A stretch of 64,000 nt of DNA, taken from positions 6,039,001-6,103,000 of the forward strand of contig JAMKCF010000014.1 in NCBI GenBank assembly GCA_023634235.1, read 5' to 3'. Shown piece after piece: positions 1-12,900 of this stretch (position 1 is its first letter; every line of letters starts with the position of its first letter). Origin of the DNA: Pisaster brevispinus (taxonomy: Eukaryota > Echinodermata > Asteroidea > Forcipulatida > Asteriidae). The notes under the pieces are model-generated. The model saw only the letters and a program-made list of their open reading frames with translations. It did not search any database and had not been told where the DNA came from. Made by a program: the position numbers and the translations under genes.

Positions 1-908
1 GCAAAGAATTATTTATATCTAATTATGCTAGAGACTAACTTAAATTGCATTAAATTACATTACATGTATTTTTTGTATAAGTAACCACTTCACTTAGGAT
101 GATGTGTTTACCAGCTACCTTACATGTACATGTAAATTGATACAATGCGTATTCATGCATATGCCTGGTATTCACATGCACGTGTCACAATCTCTCCTTG
201 TCAAAGAAAAAAAACAGAAGCAAAAAAGAAAACAGTTGATTTGATAGTTCCCACACAACAAGCTCAGTGCATTGCACTGTACATGACATAAGTTCTGTGC
301 ACACACAGAACAATTACTCAGTTGTGACCAGCATTGTTGGGGACGGGACTTCTGACCTTTGAACTTTTGGAAGGGGGAAACAAAATTTTTTCTTATGGCG
401 ACCATGTGTTATTTTCAGACTATCCTACATTTCATTTTGTGGTCGCGCTCTATCTACAGCTGTTGGTGCATTACAATCGCATGTGTAAAACTCAAGATAC
501 AACTTGTCAAACTTCTTGGGTGGTTTGGGGTGGTTTGAGGGGTAACATGCAGGGCGGTTTAAGGCTGTCTGAGAACTAAAGGGTCAATACACACCCACTT
601 GACCAATCTTTGACCAATCAGACTGCATGAACACTCCGAGGTATTTATTAACCAAGGATAATGTAGCTGTTTTTTAATCAAATTAAACAACTTGTAAAAA
701 CATGTGTGTATTGTTGGTTGACAACTATATAAAATATGGCAATGCAACCTAATGTATTACTCTACCACTCTACCAGCATGATACAAGGCAATCAACCTAA
801 GTACATAGAACTCTGCTGGACATGATCAAATTAAATTGCTAATCTGTTTATGATGAGCCAGTTAATATAAGTTGTTGTAATTAAGTTACATTTTGTTGCC
901 TTTAACAG
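1..908. other. No gene seen; presumed intron or 5' flank
   Basis: AT-rich sequence with ACATGTA words and no open frame that looks coding. If the gene starting at 909 has upstream exons, this is intron. A short stretch near 345-372 contains a single TGACCTTTGA word. Nothing else was recognised. Confidence 0.5.
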
Positions 909-980
909 GGATTCAAGTATTTCAAGATGTATATGCGAGGTAGAGAAGAACTAATATGTTGCATCAAAAATGAACTCACA
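909..980 (+). CDS. Exon of the 909-22083 gene (first visible)
   Basis: The acceptor is TTTGCCTTTAACAG and the donor GTAAGT. The exon is 72 nt, enters and leaves in phase 0, and gives 24 residues including FKMYMRGREELICC. The other two frames are stopped or poorer. Earlier exons must lie outside the window or be unrecognised. Confidence 0.55.
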
Positions 981-3900
981 GTAAGTTGCATTTTGGATCA
1001 AAATTTGCTAATACATGTATGTACATTTACATGTATGATCAGGCCTCAAACTTCCAGTTCAAAAGGCATGGCAATAGTTGCCATGCTTTTTCTAGAATTT
1101 GAAGGGCATGGCAACAATTTTGTATGTGAAAAAAAGGGCACCGCGGCATTTTTGTCAAATTTGGGGGGCATCATGGCAAAACTAAATTTAACGCTATTAA
1201 AAGACATAATGAAGGAATGTGGCATCACACATTATTAACAAAAATTTAAGTCGTAACCATTTACTGCTGGGGTTTCCAAAGTCTTCTGTACCCACCTGCA
1301 TGATTAATTTTCAGAAAATCCAGAGAAAAATTAAACCATGACTGAACCAAGTCAAGACGAACGTTTTCATAAAATGCACCTGGATTTCTTTTTTTCTGTT
1401 GAGAAATGTGGTTTGTGTTCACCAAGGATCAGCCAAACCCTTGGCCATAAGCCAGGGCCTACAAGAGACCATGGTATAGGCTTGGCCTCTAATCGGCCAT
1501 GGTATGTTGGAATCTTTTACTTGCCTCCCATGCTGAATTTAATCAATCAATCAATCAATCACAATCAGGCTCCAGTTGCTCAGAGCACTGTAAAATAAGT
1601 TCTTGGAAAAAGGTAGGTTGTAAGTGAAGTTTTGGAGATGGCTTCTGAGGGATTGGTTGATTCTACATCAATAGAAAAGGCATGATCCCCCTAACTGTGT
1701 TTGCTCCTTGGAATGCGAAGGACTTAAGTTTGTGAGCAGGATCACAAATCTTGGACAGGTTCTTTGATGGAAAACATGTCTGTGAGATATGCCGGAGCTG
1801 AGGCATTCAGATAACGGAGCAAGATCTTAAACTGAACTCCTGATTCTACATATAGCCAGTGCAGGCTCTTAAGGATTGGTGTCACATGATCAGACTTCTT
1901 AGCACAGACTACCAGACAAGCTGCCCAGTTTTGAATTTTTTGAAGCTTCAGTAGTTGTTTCTTGGGTAGACCATGCTGTAGAGCATTTCCCATGTCAAGC
2001 CTGCTGGTGACAACAACCTTGAATAATCTGCTCGGTCAAAGCAGGGCTTGGGTATCTCCTAATCTTGGTTTTGGTTGTGCAGATGGAAGATGGCAGCCCG
2101 GGAAACTGTAATGACATGATCCGCAATTGTTTTGTGGTTGCTAAATCGAACACCATGTTTGCGAACATTGGAAGATGTCTGACTAATGCATCACCAATGT
2201 GACAGTTTGCAAACTCAATTTTCCTCAACTGCTGGGCAGATCCAAATAAAATTACCTTAGCTGCATTCAGCTTGAAAACATTTGAATGCATCTATGTCCT
2301 GACTTCAGCAATATGGGATTCCATGGAGGCAATGGCAGACGTCAGGTGCACCTGACAAGGTCTGAAAGCAAGGTGTGCAAGTCATGAGCAATGGAGTAAA
2401 AACTCAGCCCCTGGTTGCAACTGATGTAGGTATAAAATAGCTGTAAACCCAGTACAGTGCCCTGAGGAATGCCATAAGCCAGAGGAATTTCATCAGATGA
2501 AGCCTCCTGGATATGGACTGACTGATCTGTCATGCAGGTATGATGTAAACCACGCTAGTGCTCGTTCTGTGACACTGACATCATGTGAAAACCTTTGAAG
2601 AAGCACACTGTGGTCAAGTGTGTCAAATGTAGATGGAAGGTTGAGCATGACATGGATGACAAGTTGTTGGTTATCCATTAAAGTGACACACCGATTTTGT
2701 TGGACTATTGGGCTACAAAACATGACTCCAAAGGTCTTCCAGGAATGGAGAGGAACGTTTTCTAAAAGAAACCATCAAACTTGGCTGTTTTCGAGCATTA
2801 AAAAAAAAAAGTCGCGTGGTTTATCCGAACCAAAAATATGGTTTGGATAAAACATGTGATCTTTGGAGTTAGCTTTACTTCCAGCAGTATAAATGTAAAT
2901 TACTGAACCAAATTTAAATCTTTTTTGTTACAATTATTCATAAGTATTTGACAAAAAATACTATGTATTCAGATTATGGATAAAAGTTGTAAATAATAAA
3001 AAAAAATTGAATGTAACATTTTATTTCAGAGAGTCCGAGCAATGGAAGCATGTTTTACAGTGCACAGCGTGGGGGCTAGCGACACCTAAACTGGGCCTAT
3101 CGTGTTGCTGGCGGGCTGAGTGGCTCGGTGGGCCTAGCACGTCGGAAACTCCCGAGCCAAGAAATAGCTGTACCTGGGAGCTCATGAACATGTGGGAGGG
3201 GTAGGGAGCCAGACCAGCCAGTACAAAAATTGATGAAGTGAATAATGAATTTTGTTACCAGTTTGTAAATAAACGAATCGTGCAATGCATTAAAAGGTTG
3301 TAAATCGGAAGTGAGTGGATGTATACAATAACATGATTTTCTGTACAACATATTATGAAATTCATGTAATGTGTATTAATTCTGAAAAGCTGTAATGTAT
3401 GTAAATTCTGTTAGAGTGAAATAAATCAAATGTCAAGAATCAAATGCGATCAATGTGGGGCAAAGTTTATTGAGTTTCCCAATGTGCGTCGTTGAACACA
3501 GATGGTTGAATCCCGAAGATGTCAGTAAAAAAAAGTTCTATAAAATCGATCCTAAAATCATGAATCCATGAACATCGGTGTTTATTAATATAGGTCAATA
3601 TTTAGGGCAGAATTAGGCAATTAGATTGCCAAACACATTTTGTGTGTGTGTACCTTGCTGGGGAGACACTACAGTGTGTACAAATCATGCCTGCAGGAGG
3701 TCCAGGCTCTGTGGCACTTTTGTAAATGTGATGTCACTGGTTAAATTGGTCTATACATATTTCATTTACAATTTTAAAATCCATTTTCAAGTGAAAGTGC
3801 CAGGCTATCTTTAAATTGTACACAGGACAATAAACTATCTAATTTGCTCCGAGTCTGTATGATCACTGACTCCAAATTAAAGGTAAGAGAAGGAGGATGG

Positions 3901-6900
3901 GCACGTTTTTCTTACTTTTTCCGGAATTTTTCTTCATTAATTTCAATTGTTATTAACAGATTAATGTTTCAAGTTGCTCACCTTCGAAAAGCAAGTTCAC
4001 GTTCAACAGTTCAGGAGGTTTTACATCAGACCATTTGCCAATTAACCAGTAAGTATGCCCATGGTATAACAGGGCTCATTCTCATGGAATTCTGCACTTG
4101 CGATCACTATTCTCTGCTTACTGTGCAAGTGCCGAATTTCTGCACTAGCTGTGTAAGCGAAGAATGCCTAGTAACGTGGAGTACTAACACACACAAGCAA
4201 AAATTCTCTGCTAACCTGTGAAATACGCTTGACGTAAGCAAATAATTCCCTGTTTCCGTAAGCGCTGACTCTTTGCTTATGGTAAGCAGAGCCATGACAT
4301 TGGGCCCAGATGTCAAAGGTAACAAAAAACAGTTGTGTTAATCATCTTTTAAGATCACTTTTTATTAATTTTAATCCTTAGTCGTAATCCTTGTCTCAGT
4401 CTAAGAATTTTGTTGGTCTGGTATTGAGACCTGGGGCAGATTGCACTAGAAACAGTTTCATGTTGTGCTATTGATACATGTTGAATCCCTTGTACTTTTT
4501 AACTGGGGTTGGTTTAGTCTTGCTTCGCGACATTCGTTAACATCGCCGATATCGCAACATGATTAACGGGGGAAGAGATAAGTGTATCAAACAAACATCT
4601 GGATCAAAACAAACGTCTTGATGCTTGTGGCACTTGGCACTTGGCACTAATGCTGGCGTCACAGAGAATCCAGTCTGGGTTGTTGATTTTCGTTTAACCT
4701 TGCTACCTCCATGGTCCGACAAGACAGGACAGCACTGCAGTGCAAAATTCCAGGTGATATAGTCTAACCGGATCTGAGGCTGGACACCTGTTTCTCAGCA
4801 TGTCCGAATGGACTCGGTACCAGACAAACACCAACACCAACACAACACAACGTTTTACAACTAAATAGTTTTTGTAAACATCACATACTCTGTTGCAAAT
4901 AGCCTCATTATAAATTACTCAAATTAGCCTCGTTTTGACTTAACAAACATTAGGTGTTTTGGAACACATAGGTATGGAGGTTTTAAGTTGTACATGAATA
5001 CATGTATCTGTTATTTTTTATTGATTTGTTGTGCATTTGCTTGCAAGTACAACCTATAACAATTATCGAGAATGCCATTAACTGAAGCAACGTTTTGTTA
5101 TTGATATCATGAAAGAGCATAAAAAGCCAATAAAACACATGTTTACAAAAGCGATGCAAGTTGACTTTATTAAGTTGTGATTCTTGAAAGCTTGTAATTG
5201 GATTTCAGATAGGTTGGATTTTCATAAGTGTCTGCATTCAACATTGAATTTTGATTACATGAACAGGTGATGATGATGTCAAGGTAGTTAATGCAGTTTC
5301 ACTTAAAAAATAGTAAACTGGATTTTTGAAGAGTTGTTTTTTATACAGGCTTTTTATTTATTTCAGACTTTGAAAGAAAATGTACGTTTTATAGAAATTA
5401 TGCAAGAAGAAGACACATCGTGATTATGCAAATCTGAGCCTCAAATGAATTGGGACAATTAAATACAATTTCTACCTCTATTATGGTGATATCATACACT
5501 CGGCAAGAGGAAACTTTTAAAAATGTTTTTAAAAAGTGTGTTCTTCTGTAAGTGCCTCCGAATGGAGACTCTGGATCCTCTGGATCATGGTTCCTGATGT
5601 GTCGTAATGTAACCTGCGATCAGACGAAGGAACAGTAAAAATATTACAAAATAAATAAAGTATGTGGGATAAATTATATGAAATGAGTATCACTGCTGAT
5701 ATTTGTTCATAACCAATTTGAATCTCAACTAATGTCATAACAATTATAGCATACTGATTTAAATGGTTAAAAACATGAATTATAACTTAGGATATTTCAA
5801 AAATGCACACTTAATATTAGTACATGTCATCTATACAGAGTGCACTGAATTAAATGGGGATGAGTTATAAACGGCAACTTCATTTCAGTTCCTGAGGAAA
5901 TGTTTTCCTTGCAAATTAAGTTTGTTCATTTTTATGTGTTCTCGCCAAAAGTCACCAAAAGTCAACCATGTGTGTCAACTTGTTTTTAATTGTGTATTGG
6001 GATCTTTATTGGGATATAGTAGAGTGGTATCAAAAGGGGCAGACCACCATTGTTTCATAGTGTAATGCGACTCTAAGACACACAATGTCAACTTATAATT
6101 TAAAAACACCAACATTTTCTTTGCGTTTTTATTTCAGACAAGAACTGATGCTTTCGCAGAACACCCAACAAAGGTAAGTTTTTTTCTGAGCACTTCTGTA
6201 GTTTTCATTTTTGTGGCCAATAAAAAAAGTTGGAGGTGTTTAAAGAAGTGTTGCCATAACAGGAGATGATGTGGTCATTGTAATTATAATTATTGTTAGC
6301 AAGGGAAGATTGTCTCCCCCCCCCCCCCCCCCGACTGTTTAGACCTTTATGCTAATTAAGGTGCATTAGGTATCTACATGTTGAAGTACATGATCTCAAT
6401 TCTAGTTTAACTTTCATTTTTTCTTGTAAACTGCTATTGGTAACATGGCAGAGCTTGATCATTGTTTGTTGTGTTGTCTGATGAGCTTCTCAATGTCATT
6501 TTTATGTCATAACTTGTAGATTAAGTGGTTATGGCTTTATGGACATTGGTCTGCCACCAGCTTCTCCAAGTGACAATGAGACTGTACCAGAGGTAAGCAC
6601 ATTCGATCATGATATCCCTTATAGCCTGTTAAAGGAACATGGCGCCTTGGATTGGGCACTTGTTGTTATGAAATGATAAAGGCTGGAAAGAGGTTTTGAA
6701 AGTAGAATATAATGATCCACACAAACAAACACAAAATTGTGAGATTTGCCCTTTTATTCGTTAACTAACAGTCTGCCATTTGTTGAATCCAAAGTTTGGT
6801 TCTTCAAAATGGCGAGCCGTGTTAGTTCACAAAGTACGAGGGAAACCACACAATTTCAAGGCATGTTTGATTTTAAAATCGTTATATTCTACATTTAAAG

Positions 6901-9900
6901 CATATTTCCAACCATATTCATTTTATAACAAAGGCTTCTTATAGCCTAAAGCAACCAATCCAAGGCAACTATGGAATTTTTTTTTTAATTGATGCTTTTT
7001 TCCTTAGACCTTTTGATAGTGACATTGTCACTTACTCCTATGCCGATTAGAGGGACAAAATTCAGTGATTGTCATCTGTGGTTATTTTTCTGTGTGCAAT
7101 CTAATTTGATTTTCAAGTTGCATCTACAGATTAATAAAAAACTATATATGTAGTTCTCGTTCTTGATACTACTCTTCAAATTTAGTCCGATCATTGTACT
7201 TGCCTAGCAAATAACTCGGAATCAAAGTTACCTACTCGATACTTTTAAAAAATGTGCTTGGACTCGGATTTCAAGTGGTCAAAATACCACTTACCTATTC
7301 AAGTGTAATTTTTTAATACTTTTTATTCCATGCACTAAAAGAATGGACTAAATATCACTGTAATACGCAATACAAGGAAGAGTCTGCATACAGACCAACC
7401 ATTTACCATCTGAAGAAAATTTGCCACTAAAACCAGACCGTTGCAAGCCCACTCATTCACTTATTGTACAATGAAACTACTGGAAACCTTTCACTTGCAT
7501 TGAGTGTTTTTATTGAGGCCTGCATTGGGAAAAATTTGTGTTCTTCTCTGCTAGTCTGCAGTGACACTGACAGTGACTACACTGTGTGTTATTCTCTGCT
7601 AGTCTGTAGTGACACTGACAGTGACTACACTGTGTGTTCTTGTCTGCCAGGTACCAGGTACAAGATACAAGAGTCTTTTGGGTCCAAGTCCTTGGGGGTC
7701 CGAGTCCTTGGGGTCCGAGTCCTTGGGGTCCGAGTCCTTGGGGTCCGAGTCCTTGGGGTCCGAGTCCTTGGGGTCCGAGTCCTTGGGGTCCAAGTCCTTG
7801 TGGTCCGAGTCCTTGGGGTCCGAGTCCTTGGAGTCCGAGTCCTTGGGGTCCGAGTCCTTGGGGTCCGAGTCCTTGGGGTCCGAGTCCTTGGGGTCCAAGT
7901 TCTTGGGGTCCAAGTTTTTGGGGGTCCGAGTCCTTGTGGTCCGAGTCCTTGGGGTCCGAGTCCTTGGGGCCCGAGTCCTTGGGGTCCAAGTCCTTGGTGT
8001 CCTAGTCCTTGGGGTCCGAGTCCGAGTCCAAGTCCTTGAAAAGAGGACTGGAGTCCGGGCTCAAGTCTGAGTACCCAGTCTGAGTCCTACAACACTGTTA
8101 ACAGCATCAGTATAGGTGGTTGTAGTAGTAGTTACATGTACATGGCTTTTTCAGTAACTGTTGTGACTTTGCCTCGGTGTGCAGATGGTCCAAATCTCAC
8201 ATATTTGGCGAAGCACACAAAAATTATGTGTGTTGGTTTCTGCTGTCCATGTTTGTTTTGTTTTTGTTTTTGTAATTTTATGAAATGTTTTGTTACAACT
8301 GAATAATTTGGGTGAGAAAAACAGGAATCAAAGCTTTTGATTATTTGCAGTTGCAATTACTGCAACGGCCTTGAATTTAAATGCTTCCGGTTCGAATTTG
8401 AAATATCACACAAAGAAACTGTTTAGCAATAAAAAATGTCAAGCCACAAATTAAACTTGCCCCTGAATATGTACACATCTGTCATAGTGGTAAATCAAGG
8501 ACTACACTTTTTGGCTCAGTGTAGACTTAAATCTTTTTCATCAACATTTATGTAAAAAAAAAACCAAGAACATTCTCTGCAACACATAAATTGTACATGT
8601 GCATCATGGCACACCCTTTTGATAAAGTCCTCAGTGTTAAGACACACTCACTGTACAGTGTAATACTGTTTTTATATGGAACAACTTGTATGCTGTTTGA
8701 CTCACTTAAAACATACTACTATTTTTTTTTAATGTACAGAATATCAATAGCATCCAACCATTTATTCTTCTATGAAATACGATGATATCATTTTAGCATT
8801 ATGAAGCACGACTAATCTACTATATCCAATCTCCAACCAGAGTTGTAGGACTCTGGGTTGAGTCGTCTCGAGTCGCACATTTTCGTGAATCAGATTGGAC
8901 TCAAGTCACGTCGGTAAAAGTCTTGGTCTCAGGCTCGAACTAGACTCTGGTGACTTGGAATCGACTCTGGTGAATTGGACTTGATAATGATGACTTCTAA
9001 ATCCTGAGTCATGTCAATATTTCCTCAGTTTATTGTTTGTGAATTTAGGATTTGTTAAACTATTCGTCTCATCACACTGACCCTCCCTTTAGAAACCTGT
9101 CACTCGTCTACAGCATAGTATTTTTATGGCAACTTTTGAAAATATTTTGGAACCCTCTTCAATCCATCTGTTTTAACTTACTTATGAATGTTTCTCTTCC
9201 CATTTGACTGAGTTACTCCATTACTCATAAACTTGGGTTAAAGCTAGCAAAAGAAAACCTTAGTTACCACTTCAAATGTTTTATTTATTTTGCTTTTTTT
9301 TATTCAGAGTTATTCTTTCATTTGTAAGTTCTCAATTTAAAATCTAATAAGTGGAAGACTCATCAAAATAAATAATTAATTAGGGAATAACAGTATGTGG
9401 AGCTGGTCTTCACTGCGTGATAATGGCTGGGTTGGTGGCTGGCTGCTGTTAATGGACCATGCCGAAAATAAATACCTTTAACCAAAAAAGTGAATGCCTG
9501 TGGATTTTGTATTATTTTTTTTTCACAGAGCTCGGGAAAGCACTGAGCATACAGTGCTTAATACACATCGGTGTTAGGGTAAAACCAACTTATAATTAAA
9601 TTTAAAAAGTGTGTGTTTTTATTTGTTATATGAAAGGATAGTAAGTCAACCATGTTCCTGATAGCAGGTTATTCTCGTTACTCCTGCCCATATGTTTGGG
9701 TTCGAAGTAACCATGAACGACTCATCAAAAGAAGTGATGACCATGGTCCCACAACACGCTACTCAAAAGATAGCCCTCTCAAACTCAAGTCAACATCAGC
9801 TTGGCAAGAAAAAGGTATGTATGCATCAATCATGGAAAATTAATTCCCACCATCACAGCGTGGGAAAGAAATATAATTAATTGTTTATAAATTCATTCAG

Positions 9901-12900
9901 TCACTTTATTTAAACACAAATCTGAAATCAAGTCAAGTTTTAGATCTGAATTTTGCACATTTTCCACCTTTCAAATGTAAAACATGGGGGGGGGGTTGAA
10001 GTCGGGTATACATCCATTGTGTAGAAAATGATATCTGATGGGGCTCTTAATTCTTTATATTATAGCCTCATCTTTGATCTCATTATCAGCAATTCCAGCT
10101 ATGGTTTATACATTGTAGTAAGAACTAATTTCAAATACTTTATTTTATTTCATGTTTTCTCTGCTGAAAATTTTAGCTTTTGTTAGCATGGATGCTTTTG
10201 CAAGAATTTAACCTTCACAGGACATACATGTAGTACAGGAGATAGATAGTGAAGCTAGCCTTGAAGGATCTAAGCTGAGTGAACAGGCCCCCATGCTTCT
10301 CCTGCTTCACATCTGTTGATTCACTCACCTTAAATTGCACATATCAAATATTCATATTAATTATTTGAAGTGATGGAAAAACAAACAGTAGTTGTTTTGA
10401 ACTTACATGTAAACACCCACTTGGTATCACCATGTTGGTTTTAATGCAAGTTCGCTGCAGACAAGGCTAAAAGCCACTCTTGGTAAGGGCTGCAAATAGA
10501 AAAACCTTTAGGAAATGGAAAAGGGGAAAAACTGGTAGACCTGCACCTGTCCAGAAGCAAGGTAGAACCTCTTCACTGGACCATTGCAACATATTGGCTG
10601 TAAATGTAATTCCAACACCTCCAATTTACCTTTCTCTGTGTGTTTAAAGACATTTTGTAGCAAAAACCAGCTTCAAGTAGACTAATTGCAAGGTCCTGTA
10701 TTTGGCTCTGACTTGCATGTACAATCTAACTCATGGTAGAATCCATCGGAATCTTTCCTGTAGTCCATATAATACTGTATGCCACATGCACAGATTCTTG
10801 TCATTTGATTGGTGGAACACCCCTATTGTGTCATCATTATTTTGCCATGTATATTTCTGCGGCGCACCAAACTATAATAATTATGTTTCATGCTCCTTCG
10901 CTTTGCTTATATGCATGAGAAACAGTTTCATTCTATTGGACTGCGTAATAATTACACTGACAGATCCATTTTGATTTTACAAGTCTTTAATATTTAAAGC
11001 TTGGGAAGTGGCCGCCTTGACCGAAGAGTTACACACAGTTTGGATCATTATGTTTTATTGTTAGCAGTACAGTAGCAGTATCAATACTATATCTATTACA
11101 AATAAAGTAGATTTAGTAAGTTACCTGTCCACACTTCTTCTCTACTGTAGAGCTTTGCCCGTGAGGCTTATTGGACAACTGTCCATTTTGGTTCTTCGTA
11201 CCTTCCATCTTTTCTTCCCCTCCCCCTTTTTTCAAGTATTAGTATCTGTATACTTCTTAGATTCATACATTTGAAACATTGTCCTTCAGGTCCATTTAAT
11301 AATAATAAATAACATCTGGCACTTTTACATAATTATAAATTAATTACATTTTAACAATAAATTATCTTTTATCACTTACAAAAATATATATATAACCCTT
11401 TCAACCTCATTATATTAGTGAAGATTAAGGATAAAACTCATGCTGAGAATGTGAACTTTCTTTACCCTCTTTTATAAGCTTTGAAGTACTTTTGATGATT
11501 CTAGTCTACGAGTGACATCTCTTTTTATATCTGTTTTAACATAGTGGGCTTTCCAGCGACCCTGTTCCATTTATAAGCATTTCTTCAAACACACCTTTAT
11601 TGGCAAAATGTGAAGCTCCTCCTGATCTCATGCTATGGAGCCCATATTTCTTTGGATTATCTATACCAACCTGCTTAAGTGCTTTGTGAAACAATTCCCT
11701 GCATCTAGTGTAAGACTTCGATATTATTATTATTATAGCTGAGGGGTCTTTGTGAAATAGGTTTATATGATTTGCTAGTAGAATGATATCAAAGAGCTGT
11801 AAAGAGAAATCCATTCTGGCTAAAGACCAGGTTACACTTTGACGTATCTAAGCAGTAGTTTTACTGGTGAATATTCGTCAGAAATATAGTTAGTAGAACC
11901 CTCTCTAAAAACATCTGTTTTAGATCGTGGTATGTAAATTTCCAAACCTTTGTCATTCGTCAATTGTTTCATATGACTGGTCTTGAGTTGAACCGTTTCG
12001 TCATGCCTAAATAACTGTGTAAATTTAAATGAAAGGTAGCAAACTGTTCTTAGCTGCAACAGGAAACTATCTGGATTTCCATATTTATCCACTATCATTT
12101 TAACTAGATCTAAAGGTGTTAGTTCTTTTTGGTGTGGTGGTTTGTGAAGTTTTTAATTTTGGGCAAATAAGATATGTTGTACTACCGGTGAACCTACAGG
12201 GATGGGTTTTCAATTGACTTATGAATGAAGCCATTTAAGTGCTGCTGCAGTGGTAATTATTGAGCTGTCAGATGTCAGTGTACCAAAGTAAAGACCAGAA
12301 TGAGGAGGATGGCCACCATGGGCAAACTAAAGCCCCCTTTCCCTTGCATGAGTAAAGACGTCTGAGAACACTTGGTACAAGAACTACAGGAGGTACCGAG
12401 AGGCAGTTTTCATTGGACCAATTCTGAACAAATGCGTCTATCCCTGCCGTTCCTGGGTCCCAGAATCTTGAAAAGAGCTGGGTAATTTTGCATTGTAAAA
12501 AGATTCAAAACAGTCGACAGTAAAAGGACCCCAGAGATTTGTCATTAACTGGAGAAGTTGCTGTGATATTCCCCAATCATCTATGTCTATTAATCAACTA
12601 ACAAAATCTGTTTCTTCATTTTGGATCCATTGCTTCTCAAGTCAAATATTGTTGCTAAGACGTGTATTAAAATGTCCACAGCAAGATTATGTAATTCTGG
12701 TTTCGTGCTTCCTGACTTCCAGACCAATTTTGATTTCACAAGTCTTTAATATTCATAGCATGGGAAGCAGCCGCCATGACCACTTTCTACACAGATCCCA
12801 GTGAATCACTTAGGCCAACTTTGGCCATCATGAAGAGTTTTGTTCCTCCAATCTTGGTGTTTTTCCTCTTTCCTTTCCCTCTTGTACTCCTTCAGCCTAA

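Noticed and set aside
3060..3215. Possible tRNA-like or exon sequence in a GC-richer patch
   Set aside because: No clear A/B boxes or cloverleaf pairing, and the frames do not match neighbouring exon phases.
7464..8039. 191-codon open frame over the 15-bp minisatellite, and overlapping frames on both strands
   Set aside because: A 15-bp unit without stops keeps frames open by arithmetic; peptides are pure repeats and no splice sites or conserved start support them.
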